49,122 nt of DNA from Streptomyces malaysiensis subsp. samsunensis (GTDB taxonomy: Bacteria > Actinomycetota > Actinomycetes > Streptomycetales > Streptomycetaceae). Of the stretch, positions 8,720 to 18,275 are shown piece after piece (within the stretch, counting starts at the first letter, position 1; each line of letters starts with the position of its first letter). The translations under genes were made by a program, and so were the position numbers. Location of the stretch: positions 1-49,122 of the forward strand of contig NZ_JANIIC010000070.1 of NCBI RefSeq assembly GCF_024519315.1, read 5' to 3'. Below the pieces are notes generated by a model. The model searched no databases. It was not told the DNA's origin and saw only the letters and a list, made by a program, of their open reading frames with translations.

Positions 8720-9460
8720 TCAGACGACCTCTTCGTAGAACTCGGAGATATCCAGCACCCGGCACAGATCGCGCAGCTCGAACTCGAAGAAGCGCTGGCC
8801 CTCGGAGAGCGCGAAGGACATATGGCCGAGCGCCTCCATGGAGATCACCCCGTACAGCCGCACCCAGCAGCGGAGCATCACGGCGATGGCTCCCGGGGGC
8901 ATGTCGACGTCCTGGTCCTCGCTGAGCACGGTGAGCGTGCGCGCGAGCCCGGGGTCGAGCTCCTCGACCTCGGGGGCGGGGAAGCCCCGCACCCGCCACA
9001 GATCGGCGACCAGATCGGAGTAGACGGAGCCGAAGACCCAGCTCATATGGCGCTCGGGCTTGGTCTCCTCGCGGCCGAGCCCCGGGGCCCAGGGGCCGAG
9101 GATGAGCCCGAACTCATGGGGGTGCTTGATCGCCCAGACGCGCAGCGCCCGGGCGCCGCTGATCCACCGGCGGCCCGGCTCCTCCTCGGGATGCTGGCCG
9201 AGGACCCCCTGCATGAAGCGGGCCATCTCCTCGAAGATGTCCACACGCAGCTGGAGGATCAGCGCGTCCCGGCTGCTGAAGTAGCGGTAGACGGCGGGCG
9301 CGGTCATGCCCATCTCACGCGCGATGGCCCGGATGGTCACATTTTCCGGGCCCTCCTGAACCAGGAGCGTCCGGGCGACGTCCTTGATTTCACGGATGGT
9401 CGCGATGCGCAGCCGCTCGCGCCGTGAGTACGGTGCGACGTGCGCTTCCCCTGGCGACAC
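8720..9460 (-). CDS. TetR/AcrR-family transcriptional regulator
   Basis: This is a 246-residue regulator. Its N-terminal TetR helix-turn-helix (VTIRAIAREMGMTAPAVYRY, about residues 41-60) is classical, and the C-terminal ligand domain has the WHG-type layout of many Streptomyces TetR proteins. The GTG at 9460 is chosen because GGGAGGGGGACGC precedes it; an open frame extending to 9565 lacks a ribosome site. It sits upstream of the hopanoid operon in the same orientation, ending 362 bases before hpnC. Whether it controls hopanoids, the decayed cluster next door or only itself is not shown. The ligand is unknown. Confidence 0.9.
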   Translation of the reverse strand: MSPGEAHVAPYSRRERLRIATIREIKDVARTLLVQEGPENVTIRAIAREMGMTAPAVYRYFSSRDALILQLRVDIFEEMARFMQGVLGQHPEEEPGRRWISGARALRVWAIKHPHEFGLILGPWAPGLGREETKPERHMSWVFGSVYSDLVADLWRVRGFPAPEVEELDPGLARTLTVLSEDQDVDMPPGAIAVMLRCWVRLYGVISMEALGHMSFALSEGQRFFEFELRDLCRVLDISEFYEEVV

Positions 9461-10656
9461 GCGTCCCCCTCCCTGATGCTGCGCCGCTCGACAACCCGGC
9501 GTACACGCACACGATACAGCGCCTCCGTTTAGTGAACAGCGGCGGTGACAGAGCCTCTGGTTCAACTGCTAGCTCCCCGACCCTGCCACAGATCCGTCGG
9601 GATGCCCCGCCGGATGGCTCAGCGACCACCGTCCGGGTCACCGGAGGGCGCGCGGGAGCGCGCCTGCATACGTCGGACATTCATTCGGGAGGAATGCGCG
9701 CGAGTGGTCCGGTAAGCGGCCGGGGAATCGCCGACCGCCATACGCGGTACCGCTCGGCGGTAAACAGGCGTAGCGGAGGTGAGATCGACTTCTTGTGCGC
9801 CTCGTCGGACGTGCGGAAAGGTCCCGTTCCCGCCACTTGGGCGGGGCGGAAAGGAAACCGACCGGTCGGGACACTGGTTTTCCACTTCGACCCGCCGGCG
9901 GGGGCCTCGAGCGCCCGGAGAAAACGGGTCATGGCATTGCGGCCGGCGGCGCCGCGGCGTTCGGCCACCGGAGGTTTCCGCGGCTCAGCCGGAGGATGCC
10001 GCCGTGCCGCGGGAGCACTTCCGCGCGGTTCGCCCGGGGCGATCTCCGCTCACACCGCCCGGCCCATCCGAATAGGAAGCGGCGGAAGCAAGGGCGGACA
10101 CCGATGAGCGATATCGCCCTTGTCTCCCATATCCGGCACCCGGCCTGCGGACTTTCGCGGTGGACCGGCAGTGCGCCCACGAGAAGACCGGGCCGGGCGG
10201 TTCCCACGGGCCCCGCCCTTCGGGAGCTCCCGTACACCGTCCGCATTCCCGTCCGGATCACGGCGAGGAACGCTTTCCCGAAAAGCGTCAGGGCCCGTCG
10301 ACAACACCTGCCCGCCGCGGCTCCCCAACCCCGGCGACGGCCGCGCCCATTACCACACCTGTTCGGTTTCTATTCGGTCAGCAGTTCAATCCGCAACCGT
10401 TCCCGCCGCGCTATCCCGGGCCGGAGCGAACGCACGAAATCAAGGAAGCCGGCGGCATCTCACTCGGCTGGGAACTCCGATTCCGCTTCCGCCGTCGGAG
10501 CGCGGCGGAAGAGTGCGCCCACGTCCATGATCATCACCTTGTGCGCATCCGCCAACCCGCCCTCCCCGAACGGCGTTTACGGTATTTTTACCAGCCGTAC
10601 CGCCCGCGCGACAGACTACGGACGCGCGGCGCTCGCCGACGGGTGACGGCGGGGCC
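9461..10656. other. About 1.2 kb without a recognisable gene
   Basis: I inspected both strands. The open frames here give low-complexity Arg/Pro-rich translations with no family resemblance, no good ribosome sites and no consistent codon bias. Near the TetR gene (about 9525-9545) the sequence GTTTAGTGAAC, close to an imperfect dyad, could be part of the TetR promoter/operator. The rest may be the worn-out edge of the decayed cluster that begins at 10657. Confidence 0.5.
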
Positions 10657-12090
10657 TCAAGGGCGGTGGGGGCAGGCGGCGGATTCGGCGGGGGCGGTGT
10701 GCCGGGACGGCCGGGGCGCGGCGGTGCCGCGCTCACGCGCGGTCACCGTCACCATCACGTCCTGGAGTGGCCGCAGCGAGATCACCGGTGAGCCGTGCCT
10801 CAGCTCGGTCCCCGGGATCCGGCTGACCCGGAAGCGCTGGTTCACCATCGCCACGATGATGCGCAGTTCCAGCAGCGCCATAAAGTTGCCGACGCACTGC
10901 CGGGGCCCGGAGCCGAACGGGAGATACGCCATCCGCGGCCGCTCCTTGATGGCCCGCGGGGTGAACCGGTACGGGTCGAAGGCCAGCGGGTTGTCGCAGT
11001 GGCGCGGGTTGTGGTGGGAGACCAGCGGGGACAGCAGCACCGAGGAGCCCGGCCCGATGTCGTAGCCGCCGAGGGTGTCCGCCTCGACCGCCGCCCTGGG
11101 GAAGATCCAGATCGGCGGGTGCATCCGCAGGCTCTCGTCCACCACCATCGTGGTGTACGTGAGCGAGTCGGCGCTCTCCGCGTCCGGCGGCCCGCCCCCG
11201 AGCACCGTGGCGATCTCGGCGTCCAGCTCCTCCTGGACGGCGGGGTGGGCGGCGATCGACAGCAGCGTCCAGCACAGGGCGACCGCGGTGGTCTCATGGC
11301 CGGCCAGATAGACGGTGAGCAGCTCGTCCTTGATCTACTGATCGGTTCAGGGCGCACCGGTGGCCGGGTCGGTGGCCCGCTCCATCAGCGCGATCAGCGG
11401 CCCCTCCCCGGTCTCCGCATGAGCCCGGCGCACATCGGCCACGATGCGGTCGAAGACCCGGTGGATCCGGAGGATCTTGCGCTGACGGTCCGTCGGCACC
11501 CAGGACGGCAGCATCTCGGTGGCGGTGCCGCGCCGGAACATCACCTCCACCACATCGTCCACGATCGTCTTCAGCAGGGCCGAGTCCGGCTTGATGTCGT
11601 AGGCGAACAGCGAGCGGCTGAGGGTGACCAGGGTCAGCCGCAGCATGTCGGTCATCAGGTCGACCGGCTCACCGGCGGCGGCCTTGCGCTCCCAGGTCTC
11701 CAGCATCTCCTCGGTGGCCCGGATGATGTTGGGGATGATGTCGGTGATGGCGTTCCTGAGGAAGACCGGCTGCACCGCCCGCCGGTGGGCGCGCCAGAAC
11801 TCGCCGTCGGTGGTGAGCAGTCCCTTGCCCATGACGACGCCGAACTGCTCGTAGAGCGGGCCGCGGACGTAGTTGCCGTTGTTCTCCAGCAGCACCCGGC
11901 GCACCGCCTCGGGCTCGGTCACCTGGTGCACCAGGAAGGGGCCGAGCCGCATCCGGACGATCCCGCCGTGGTCGCGCTGGAGTCCGAGCAGGAATTCGGC
12001 GGTGTTCCACTTCCAGGGGCCCAGACTGCCCATCAGCGGGACGCCCTTGGGGCCGGGCGCCAGGCGCGGCGCGGAGGTCGCTGTGGTCAT
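10657..12090 (-). pseudogene. Cytochrome P450 with two in-frame stop codons
   Basis: This gene would encode a P450 of about 477 residues. All key motifs lie in one frame: the proline-rich N-terminus, I-helix AGHETT (about 262-267), ExxR in DESLRMHPP (about 319) and heme loop FGSGPRQCVG with cysteine near 399. TGA at 11347-11349 (codon 248) and TAG at 11335-11337 (codon 252) interrupt it just before IKDELLTVYLAGHETT. No frameshift is needed to join the halves. The TGA could come from CGA and the TAG from CAG, each by one C-to-T change. The ATG at 12090 follows AAGGAGACCACCG and overlaps the upstream stop (ATGA). It was probably a tailoring oxygenase of the dead cluster. Confidence 0.85.
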
Positions 12091-12380
12091 CGGTGGTCTC
12101 CTTGCTTTCGCGGCCGCGGCCCGCGGGGCACCGGGAAGAGGCGGCGCACGAAGAGATGGTCGAAAAGGGCGTCGGGCGCGAGGCGCCGCAGGGCGATCGT
12201 GCTGTGGGCGAGGAATCCGACGGGGTAGCGGGCCCGCGGCCGGGCGCCGCGGACGCCCTTGGCCACCACCTTCGCCACCCTCCGGGCCACATCGTCGGAC
12301 TGGATGGCGAAGCTGCCCGCCAGGGTGCGGCGGCTGCCGGTGTAGATCGCCTCGAAGTACTCGGCGCTCTCCCGGCGGCT
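12087..12380 (-). pseudogene. C-terminal fragment of a short-chain dehydrogenase
   Basis: About 97 codons survive. They encode a tail such as RESAEYFEAIYTGSRR, then QSDDVARRVAKVV and a basic C-terminus, which resembles the last third of SDR enzymes. The Rossmann glycine motif and the YxxxK catalytic residues are absent. The fragment joins directly, and out of frame, to the SnoaL-like gene at about 12375-12381. Its stop still overlaps the P450 start (ATGA), so the original gene order is preserved downstream of the deletion. No start codon or ribosome site is available, so it is not expected to be made as such. Confidence 0.7.
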
Positions 12381-12720
12381 CGTCGATGACGATGCCGGGG
12401 ATCTCCAGCTTGCGGCCCCGCGCCGGGATCAGGCCCGCGTAGTCGTCCCCCGTGTGGGTGCCGCGTGCGGTGAACCGGCTGACGACCTTGTTCCCCTCCA
12501 GGATCCAGTCGTCCACGGTGACCTGGAGATCGGGGAAGGAGGCGCGCTGGAGCCGCACCCACTCCTTGAGGTGCTCCACGCCGTCCTTGCCGTTGGCGGC
12601 GGTGCCGTGGCTGATGTGGTCCTCGGTGGCGCCCTCGTAGATGACGTCGAGATTGCCCTTGTTGAGGCACTGCTCGTAGTAGCGCTCCAGGACTGCCTTG
12701 TTCTGTTCGGGAGTTGACAT
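12379..12720 (-). pseudogene. SnoaL-like (NTF2-fold) protein, C-terminally truncated
   Basis: The frame starts MSTPEQNKAVLERYYEQ at 12720 and encodes about 114 residues of a SnoaL/ester-cyclase-like protein, with the typical segments NKGNLDVIYE, HLKEWVRLQRASFPDLQVTV and TARGTHTGDDY. It is recognisable up to PGIVIDE. After that point the frame runs into sequence that belongs, in another frame, to a short-chain dehydrogenase, so the usual last 15-20 residues are missing. SnoaL-fold proteins act as cyclases, hydroxylases or isomerases in polyketide pathways; no activity is claimed here. Confidence 0.75.
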
Positions 12721-12731
12721 GGACTGCCTTT

Positions 12732-14748
12732 CTATTCGGTCGGGGTTGCCAGTGGGCCGGGGAGTCCCGAGACGGTCGCCACGGGGTCCCCGGAGTCCGC
12801 GTCGGTGATCCGCCAGACGCCGAGCGAGGGATCGCCCTCGACACGGGTGGGTCCGCGCTCGGCGGAGTGCGGTGCGATACGGCCGAGGATCAGTGGATCG
12901 GCGGTGACCGAGAGCCCGTCGCCCTGGGTGGCGCAGCGCCGCACCACGTTCTCCAGGGCGGCGATCGGCAGGGCCGTCCCGGGCACCAGGGGGGTCGCCC
13001 ACAGGTCGGCGGGCGGACAGCGCGGGACCTCGGCCACCACCCGGCCCTCCGGCCCCGCCGTCCATGGGGAGAGCGGCACCACGGCGCCGCGCCAGTGCAG
13101 GAAGGGCGGCCCGGAGCGCAGCGTGGTGTCTGGACGGCGGGGCGCGGCGGGGCGGGCGGCCGGGGCGCACCGGTCTGGTGGACGATGCGCAGGCTCGCCT
13201 CGGGGCCGTCCGCGGCCCCCTCGTGGCGGTAGCGGACCTCCACGATCCAGTCGTGTCCCTCGTGGAAGCCGCGGGCCTCGCGGACCAGCCGGATCGCGGG
13301 GCCGTCCGGGCGCAGCAGCGACACCCCGATCTTCTCCAGCAGACCGGCCCGCAGCGCGGGGAAGTCCTCCGGGACGATCCATTCGGCGGCCCGCAGGGCG
13401 TTCTCCAGCAGGAGGGAGGGCGGCAGCGCGGGGGCGCCGTCGATACGGAAGTCGCCCAGCGCGGGGGTGTGTCGGGGGGTCGAAGACGACACGTGCGGTC
13501 AGCCGGGCGTGCGGCTGGTAGGCGGTCACCTCGCCGAGGTGGAAGATCTTCGGATGGGCGGTGGCGAAGCCGGGCAGCGCGGGCACCACCGGATAGCCGA
13601 CCGCCTGTCCCGGGTCGATGGCCCTGCCCAGCGGCCCGACGAAGGTGATCTCGCCCTCGGAGCCCGCCAGGAGTTCGGCCCGCCAGCGCTCCAGCCCGTC
13701 GGCCACGTCGATCGCGGCCATGTAGCGCAGGGTGGCGGCGAAGTTGGAGATCAGCCCGATGCGGTCCCAGGTGGGCCAGGCGAGGGTCATCACGGGGAAC
13801 GCGGCCCGGCGGGCAGCCCATCGGCCCAGCCGCGCGAGACCGTCGTTGGCCGCCGCGTATTCGAGCTGGCCGACCATGCCGCCGAGGCGTCCGGTGAGGG
13901 AGCCGACGCCGCACCAGAACTTCAGATCGCGGTCGCGCACCTCCTCGAAGAGGTTGCGGAAGCCCTCGATCTTGACCTCGACGGTGCGCAGGATCTCCTC
14001 GTCGGTCTTCTTCGGCAGCCGGGCGGCGGTGTCCACCCCCGCGTTGTGCACCACTCCGGCGAGCCGGCCGCCCGCCAGCGCGTCCTCGCGCCGGATGAGC
14101 TCGCGCACCTGGGCGCGGTCGGTGACGTCGCAGCGCGCGTACTCGATGCGCAGCCCCTCCCGCCGGGCACCGGCCACATGGGTGGCCAGCTCCCACAGCC
14201 GGCGGGTGCGGGCCAGCCGGCCGCGGATCAGCGCGGGCGACCCGCCCTCGGCACGGCCCGCCCAGACCTCCTTCTCGTAACAGCCCGGTGAACAGCCCGG
14301 TGTACGGATGCGGGATGCCGCCCGGCGCGGCGCCCAGCAGCAGCGCCACGGCCGAGGAGCCGGGGTCGCCCAGGTCGTCGTAGAGGTGCTGGAGGGTCAG
14401 ATAGGCGGCGTCGTGCAGGGCGGTGAGGGTGGGCGCGGGGCCGTCCGTGGCGGCCCGGCCGAGGTCGCCGACCACCCGGAGGTGGATGGTCCCGGGGCCC
14501 GCACCGGCCAGGGCCCGGCGGACCGACTCCTCGGTGACCTCGGGCAGGTGGTGCCAGCCGGGGCGCGGGGCCGCGAGCGGCGCCGTGGACAGGACGGTGA
14601 GATCCGCGTCCGGCGGTACGGCGGCGGCGAGCAACTCGGGGGCGTCGGTGAGCACCACCGCACCGGGGGGCAGGAACGGAGTGCGCTCGCGCACGGTACG
14701 CGCGGGCAGTTCGGTCAGAACGGGGATGAGACCGGTGTTCGCGAAACG
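12732..14748 (-). pseudogene. Remnant polyketide synthase: ketoreductase-dehydratase part, with deletion and frameshifts
   Basis: The translation reads as the KR and DH part of a type I PKS, without ketosynthase, acyltransferase or carrier domains. From 14748 to about 14286 one frame encodes the start of the KR, ending at PYTGLFTG. The next recognisable piece (YEKEVWAGRAEGG onward) is in another frame, so the NADPH-binding glycine motif between them is missing. KR active-site features follow: VVHNAGVDTAA, GVGSLTGRLGG and the Tyr/Asn motif EYAAANDG. At about 13480 the frame changes in C-rich sequence to a DH-like stretch (PALGDFRIDGAPALPPS), and near 13160 it changes back to reach the TAG at 12732. 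The 5' break lies right after the ABC transporter gene. Confidence 0.75.
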
Positions 14749-14749
14749 G

Positions 14750-15592
14750 CTATTTGCCGGTCTCCTTCTCGTACGCCTTGATGACCTCGTCGGTCGGGCC
14801 GTCCATCAGCAGCTCGCCCTTCTCCAGCCACAGCACCCGGTCGCAAGTGTCCCGGATGGACTTGTTGTTGTGGCTGACGAGGAAGACCGTGCCGGCCTCC
14901 TGGCGGAGCTCGCGGATACGGGCCTCGGAGCGCTTCTGGAACTTCCTGTCACCGGTGGCCAGCGCCTCGTCGATCATCAGCACATCGTGGTCCTTGGCCG
15001 CGGCGATGGAGAAGCGCAGCCGGGCCGCCATACCGGAGGAGTAGGTCCGCATCGGCAGGGTGATGAAGTCACCCTTCTCATTGATGCCCGAGAAGTCCAC
15101 GATGTCCTGGTAGCGATCCCGGATCTGCTCACGCGACATCCCCATGGCCAGACCGCCGAGAATCACGTTCCGCTCACCGGTGAGGTCGTTCATCAGCGCC
15201 GCGTTCACCCCGAGCAGCGACGGCTGGCCGTCGGTGTAGACCTTGCCGCGCTCGGTGGGCAGCAGCCCCGCGACGGCCTTGAGCAGCGTGGACTTACCGG
15301 AGCCGTTGGACCCGATCAGACCGATCGACTCGCCCTTGTACGCCACGAAGGTGACCCCGCGCACGGCGTGCACCTCGCGCATCCCCGGGGCGCCCTTGCG
15401 GCGCAGGATGCGGCTGAGGGCGGCGGTGGCGCTGCCCTTCCCCTTGGGGCCGCCGTTGACGCGGTAGACGATGTGGACGTCGTCCGCGACGACGGTGGGC
15501 ACCCGCGACCGTGCGGAAGCCGCCTGCTCGGCCTTGCCGGCCTGCTCCGCCTGAGCGGCCTTGGCACCCTTGTCGAGAGTCTGCTCAGCCAC
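14750..15592 (-). CDS. ABC exporter ATPase for a surface polymer (Wzt/TagH type)
   Basis: This 280-residue ATPase would power export of a lipid-linked glycan or teichoic-acid-like polymer. Walker A (IGSNGSGKST), the signature motif (YSSGMAARL) and Walker B followed by glutamate (DVLMIDEALATGD) are all visible, as is the switch histidine in LVSHN. The N-terminal 35 residues are Ala/Lys/Gln-rich. The GTG at 15592 is preferred; AGAGGAG lies 8-14 bases upstream and the start overlaps the end of the permease by 8 bases. Unlike long Wzt proteins it has no C-terminal polymer-binding domain. Confidence 0.9.
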   Translation of the reverse strand: MAEQTLDKGAKAAQAEQAGKAEQAASARSRVPTVVADDVHIVYRVNGGPKGKGSATAALSRILRRKGAPGMREVHAVRGVTFVAYKGESIGLIGSNGSGKSTLLKAVAGLLPTERGKVYTDGQPSLLGVNAALMNDLTGERNVILGGLAMGMSREQIRDRYQDIVDFSGINEKGDFITLPMRTYSSGMAARLRFSIAAAKDHDVLMIDEALATGDRKFQKRSEARIRELRQEAGTVFLVSHNNKSIRDTCDRVLWLEKGELLMDGPTDEVIKAYEKETGK

Positions 15593-16529
15593 GGCCGTAC
15601 TGCTCCTCTGCCTTCCAGAAGTACACAAAGCCACCGGCGCCGAAGAGAACCGCCCAGCCCAGGGCCAGCGCCCAGACATGCGGCGGCAGGTTGGCCGCGG
15701 TGTAGTCGTCGATCAGCGCGTACCGCATCAGGTCCATGTACACGGCGGCCGGGTTCCCCAGCATGGCGTCCGAGATCCACTTGCTCGCCCCGGCGTGCTC
15801 CAGCGTACGGGCCAGCGGAAACATCACACCGGACGCGTACATCCAGGTACGGAGGATGAAGGGCAGCAGCTGGGCGAGGTCCGGGGTCTTGGCCCCCAGC
15901 CGAGCCATGATCAGCGAAAGCCCGGTGTTGAAGACGAACTGGAGCGCCAGCGTGGGAATGATCAGCAGCCAGGAGAAGGCCGGGTAGTGACCGAATCCCA
16001 GCAACACGACGACCAGCACGATCATCGAGAACAGCAGCTGCTGGAGCTGCTGGAGCGAGAACGAGATGGGGAGCGAGGCGCGGGGGAAGTGCAGGGCCCG
16101 CACCAGCCCGAGGTTCCCGGAGATCGCCCGTACACCCGCCATGGCGGACGCCTGGGTGAAGGTGAAGACGAACACCCCCGTCACCAGGAACGGAATGTAC
16201 ATGTCGTTCGGCATACCGCGGCTGCTCTTCAGCAGCAGGCCGAAGATGAAGAAGTACACCGCCGCGTTGAGCAGCGGGGTCGCCACCTGCCACACCTGCC
16301 CCAGCTTGGCCTGGCTGTACTGGGCAGTGAGCTTGGCCGACGAGAAGGCCACGATGAAGTGCCGCCGGCCCCACATCTGATTGATGTACTCGCGAAGGCC
16401 CACCCGGGCGCCACTGACCGACAGCCCGTACTTCTGCGCCAGCTCGGCCGGGGACAGGCCGTCGTCGGCTGATGGCGGGCCACTCACGGCTACCGCACCG
16501 TCGTGCGTAGTCTCGCTCACAGTTGACAC
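15585..16529 (-). CDS. ABC-2 type permease (Wzm/TagG type)
   Basis: This 314-residue membrane protein has about six hydrophobic segments after a 70-residue cytoplasmic N-terminus, for example PLLNAAVYFFIFGLLL and SMIVLVVVLLGFG. It pairs with the ATPase that overlaps its 3' end, forming the two-part exporter used for teichoic acids, O-antigens and galactans. The start is a GTG at 16529; a second GTG three codons later is possible. A 70-base gap separates it from the glycosyltransferase gene, and the orientation is the same, so it is likely one operon. Confidence 0.92.
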   Translation of the reverse strand: MSTVSETTHDGAVAVSGPPSADDGLSPAELAQKYGLSVSGARVGLREYINQMWGRRHFIVAFSSAKLTAQYSQAKLGQVWQVATPLLNAAVYFFIFGLLLKSSRGMPNDMYIPFLVTGVFVFTFTQASAMAGVRAISGNLGLVRALHFPRASLPISFSLQQLQQLLFSMIVLVVVLLGFGHYPAFSWLLIIPTLALQFVFNTGLSLIMARLGAKTPDLAQLLPFILRTWMYASGVMFPLARTLEHAGASKWISDAMLGNPAAVYMDLMRYALIDDYTAANLPPHVWALALGWAVLFGAGGFVYFWKAEEQYGRG

Positions 16530-16599
16530 TTTCGTCTTCAGGGTGCGCTGAGCGGGGCCGCGCCCCGGGTCGCGCCCGATGCTCTTCGTTACGAGCTTG

Positions 16600-17481
16600 T
16601 CAGATGACAGGAGGTCGGCCCAGTCGGGTCAGGCGCCATACCGTACGCCACTTCATGGGCCGACGTGGACCACACGGTGTCTTCCAGCCTTCTCTGAACC
16701 CTCCGAACCAGGCCCGAAGTGCGGTTTTCGAGGGACGCCTGGCCAGTGTGAGCAGCAGCCAGACGCCCAGATAGACGGGTACGAGCAGCGCAGGAAGGTT
16801 ACGCCGGGCCAGCCAGACCCGGTTGCGGGCCACCATCCGGTGGTAGACCGCGTGCCTGCTCGGCGCGGTGGTCGGATGGTGCAGCACCATGTCCGACCGG
16901 TAATCGATCATCCATCCGGCATCCAGCGCCCGCCAGGCCAGGTCGGTCTCCTCATGGGCGTAGAAGAAGTCGTCCGGCAACCCCCCGACCTGCTGGAACA
17001 CCGCGGTACGGACCGCGTTGGCACCGCCGAGGAAGGTGGTCACCCGGGAGGACCGCAGCGGGTCGGAGGCGCGCAGCCGGGGCACATGGCGACGCTGGGT
17101 GACACCGGTGTCGGGGTCGGCGATACGGAACGAGATGATGCCCAGCCCCGGATCGGCGGCGAACGCCGCACGGCACAGCTCGGCCGTGTCGGTGCCCGGC
17201 AGCAGCCCGTCGTCGTCGAGGAAGAGCAGCACATCGACGTCCGACCCGCCGGGCCCGAACGCCTCGATGCCGACGTTGCGCCCCGCGGGAATGCCCACGT
17301 TCTCCGGCAGCTCGACGGTCCGGACGCCCTCGGGGAGCGGTGGCAGCGGCGAGCCGTTGCCCACGACGACCGCCTCGACCGGGTCGCCGTCCTGCTTGGC
17401 GACCGAGTCCAGGAGTGCGCGCAGCTCCTCGGGACGGTTGCCCATCGTCAGGACGACCGCTCCGACCTTCATTGTGTTCAT
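16600..17481 (-). CDS. Family 2 glycosyltransferase
   Basis: This 293-residue GT-A fold glycosyltransferase resembles rhamnosyl- and galactofuranosyl-transferases of cell-wall polymers. It begins VGAVVLTMGNRPEELRALL. The metal/nucleotide-sugar motif is in LLFLDDDG, the acceptor-side segment is FYAHEETDLAWRAL, and a hydrophobic patch near the C-terminus (LLVPVYLGVWLLLTL) suggests membrane contact. The ATG at 17481 is chosen; a GTG at 17487 overlapping the upstream stop (GTGA) is an equally coupled alternative. It is placed between the CDP-alcohol enzymes and the exporter, which suggests it extends the same polymer. Confidence 0.88.
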   Translation of the reverse strand: MNTMKVGAVVLTMGNRPEELRALLDSVAKQDGDPVEAVVVGNGSPLPPLPEGVRTVELPENVGIPAGRNVGIEAFGPGGSDVDVLLFLDDDGLLPGTDTAELCRAAFAADPGLGIISFRIADPDTGVTQRRHVPRLRASDPLRSSRVTTFLGGANAVRTAVFQQVGGLPDDFFYAHEETDLAWRALDAGWMIDYRSDMVLHHPTTAPSRHAVYHRMVARNRVWLARRNLPALLVPVYLGVWLLLTLARRPSKTALRAWFGGFREGWKTPCGPRRPMKWRTVWRLTRLGRPPVI

Positions 17482-17483
17482 GC

Positions 17484-18275
17484 TCACTTGAGCCTGCTCG
17501 ACGCGAGGATGGACACGAGGTGAAGCAGGGTTTGCAGCAGGGCGATACCGGCCAGTACGGCCACGCCCAGCCGGGTGAAGAACAGGTCGCCGCGCACCTG
17601 GTCCACGACCGCCAGCACGAGGATGAGCAGCGATGCCTCGATCCCGAGGACCAGCCGGTGGAACTTCAGCGCCGCGGCCGCCCTGCGGGCCAGCGCCACA
17701 CCGGAGGAGCGCGGCTCGGAGGCCGCCTCCTTGACCGGCGGCAGACCGCCCTGGTGCCGGGCGACCCCGACGAGGTCGGTCTCGGCCTTGATCAGGATGG
17801 CGCCGAGCGCGGCGAGGGTGCCGAGGAACGCCCACAGCCAGTCGATCCGCCCGGAGCCCCACAGATCGGCGGCGCGCAGACCGAAGCCGACGAGCACGGC
17901 GGCGTCGCACAGGTAGGCGCCGACCCGGTCCAGATACACACCGCCCAGCGAGAACTGCTGCTTCCACCGGGCTATCTCGCCGTCCACGCAGTCCAGCAGC
18001 AGGTAGAGCTGGACCATCAGCACCCCGAGCACGGCGCCCGCGATCCCCGGCACCAGCAGGGCCGGGGCGGCGAGGACGCCGAAGACGGTCATCAGATACG
18101 TCAGCTGGTTGGGTGTGACCCGCGTGTTCACCAGGTACCGGTCGCAGCGCAGCGAGATCTCCCGCATGTACAGGCGCCCGGCCCAGTGTTCACCGCTCCG
18201 CCGGTCCTTCACCCCTTCGGGGTGGACGACCGGGCGGAGTTCAGCCACTGATGGTTTGACTGACTGCTTTGGCAT
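17484..18275 (-). CDS. CDP-alcohol phosphotransferase family membrane protein (divergent active site)
   Basis: This 263-residue protein has several membrane segments. CDP-alcohol phosphotransferases move a phospho-alcohol from a CDP-linked donor to an acceptor alcohol. The motif is DCVDGEIAR (D95, D98) with GVYLDRVGA following; D116 is present, but the position of the fourth aspartate is alanine (A120). The family consensus is DxxDGxxAR(x8)GxxxDxxxD. Its sister protein encoded at 20051-22333 keeps all four. The ATG at 18275 lies within the previous gene (35-base overlap). The substrate is unknown; a polyol phosphate is inferred from neighbours. Confidence 0.85.
   Translation of the reverse strand: MPKQSVKPSVAELRPVVHPEGVKDRRSGEHWAGRLYMREISLRCDRYLVNTRVTPNQLTYLMTVFGVLAAPALLVPGIAGAVLGVLMVQLYLLLDCVDGEIARWKQQFSLGGVYLDRVGAYLCDAAVLVGFGLRAADLWGSGRIDWLWAFLGTLAALGAILIKAETDLVGVARHQGGLPPVKEAASEPRSSGVALARRAAAALKFHRLVLGIEASLLILVLAVVDQVRGDLFFTRLGVAVLAGIALLQTLLHLVSILASSRLK

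Noticed and set aside
9795..11065. Open frames of 283 and 301 codons on the plus strand in and beyond the gene-poor region
   Set aside because: Arg/Pro-rich translations without ribosome sites or motifs; the second overlaps the P450 antisense.
14286..14694. Treating the N-terminal KR piece as an independent gene
   Set aside because: Its frame continues open upstream to the ABC gene and the homology is internal to a PKS, so it is a fragment.
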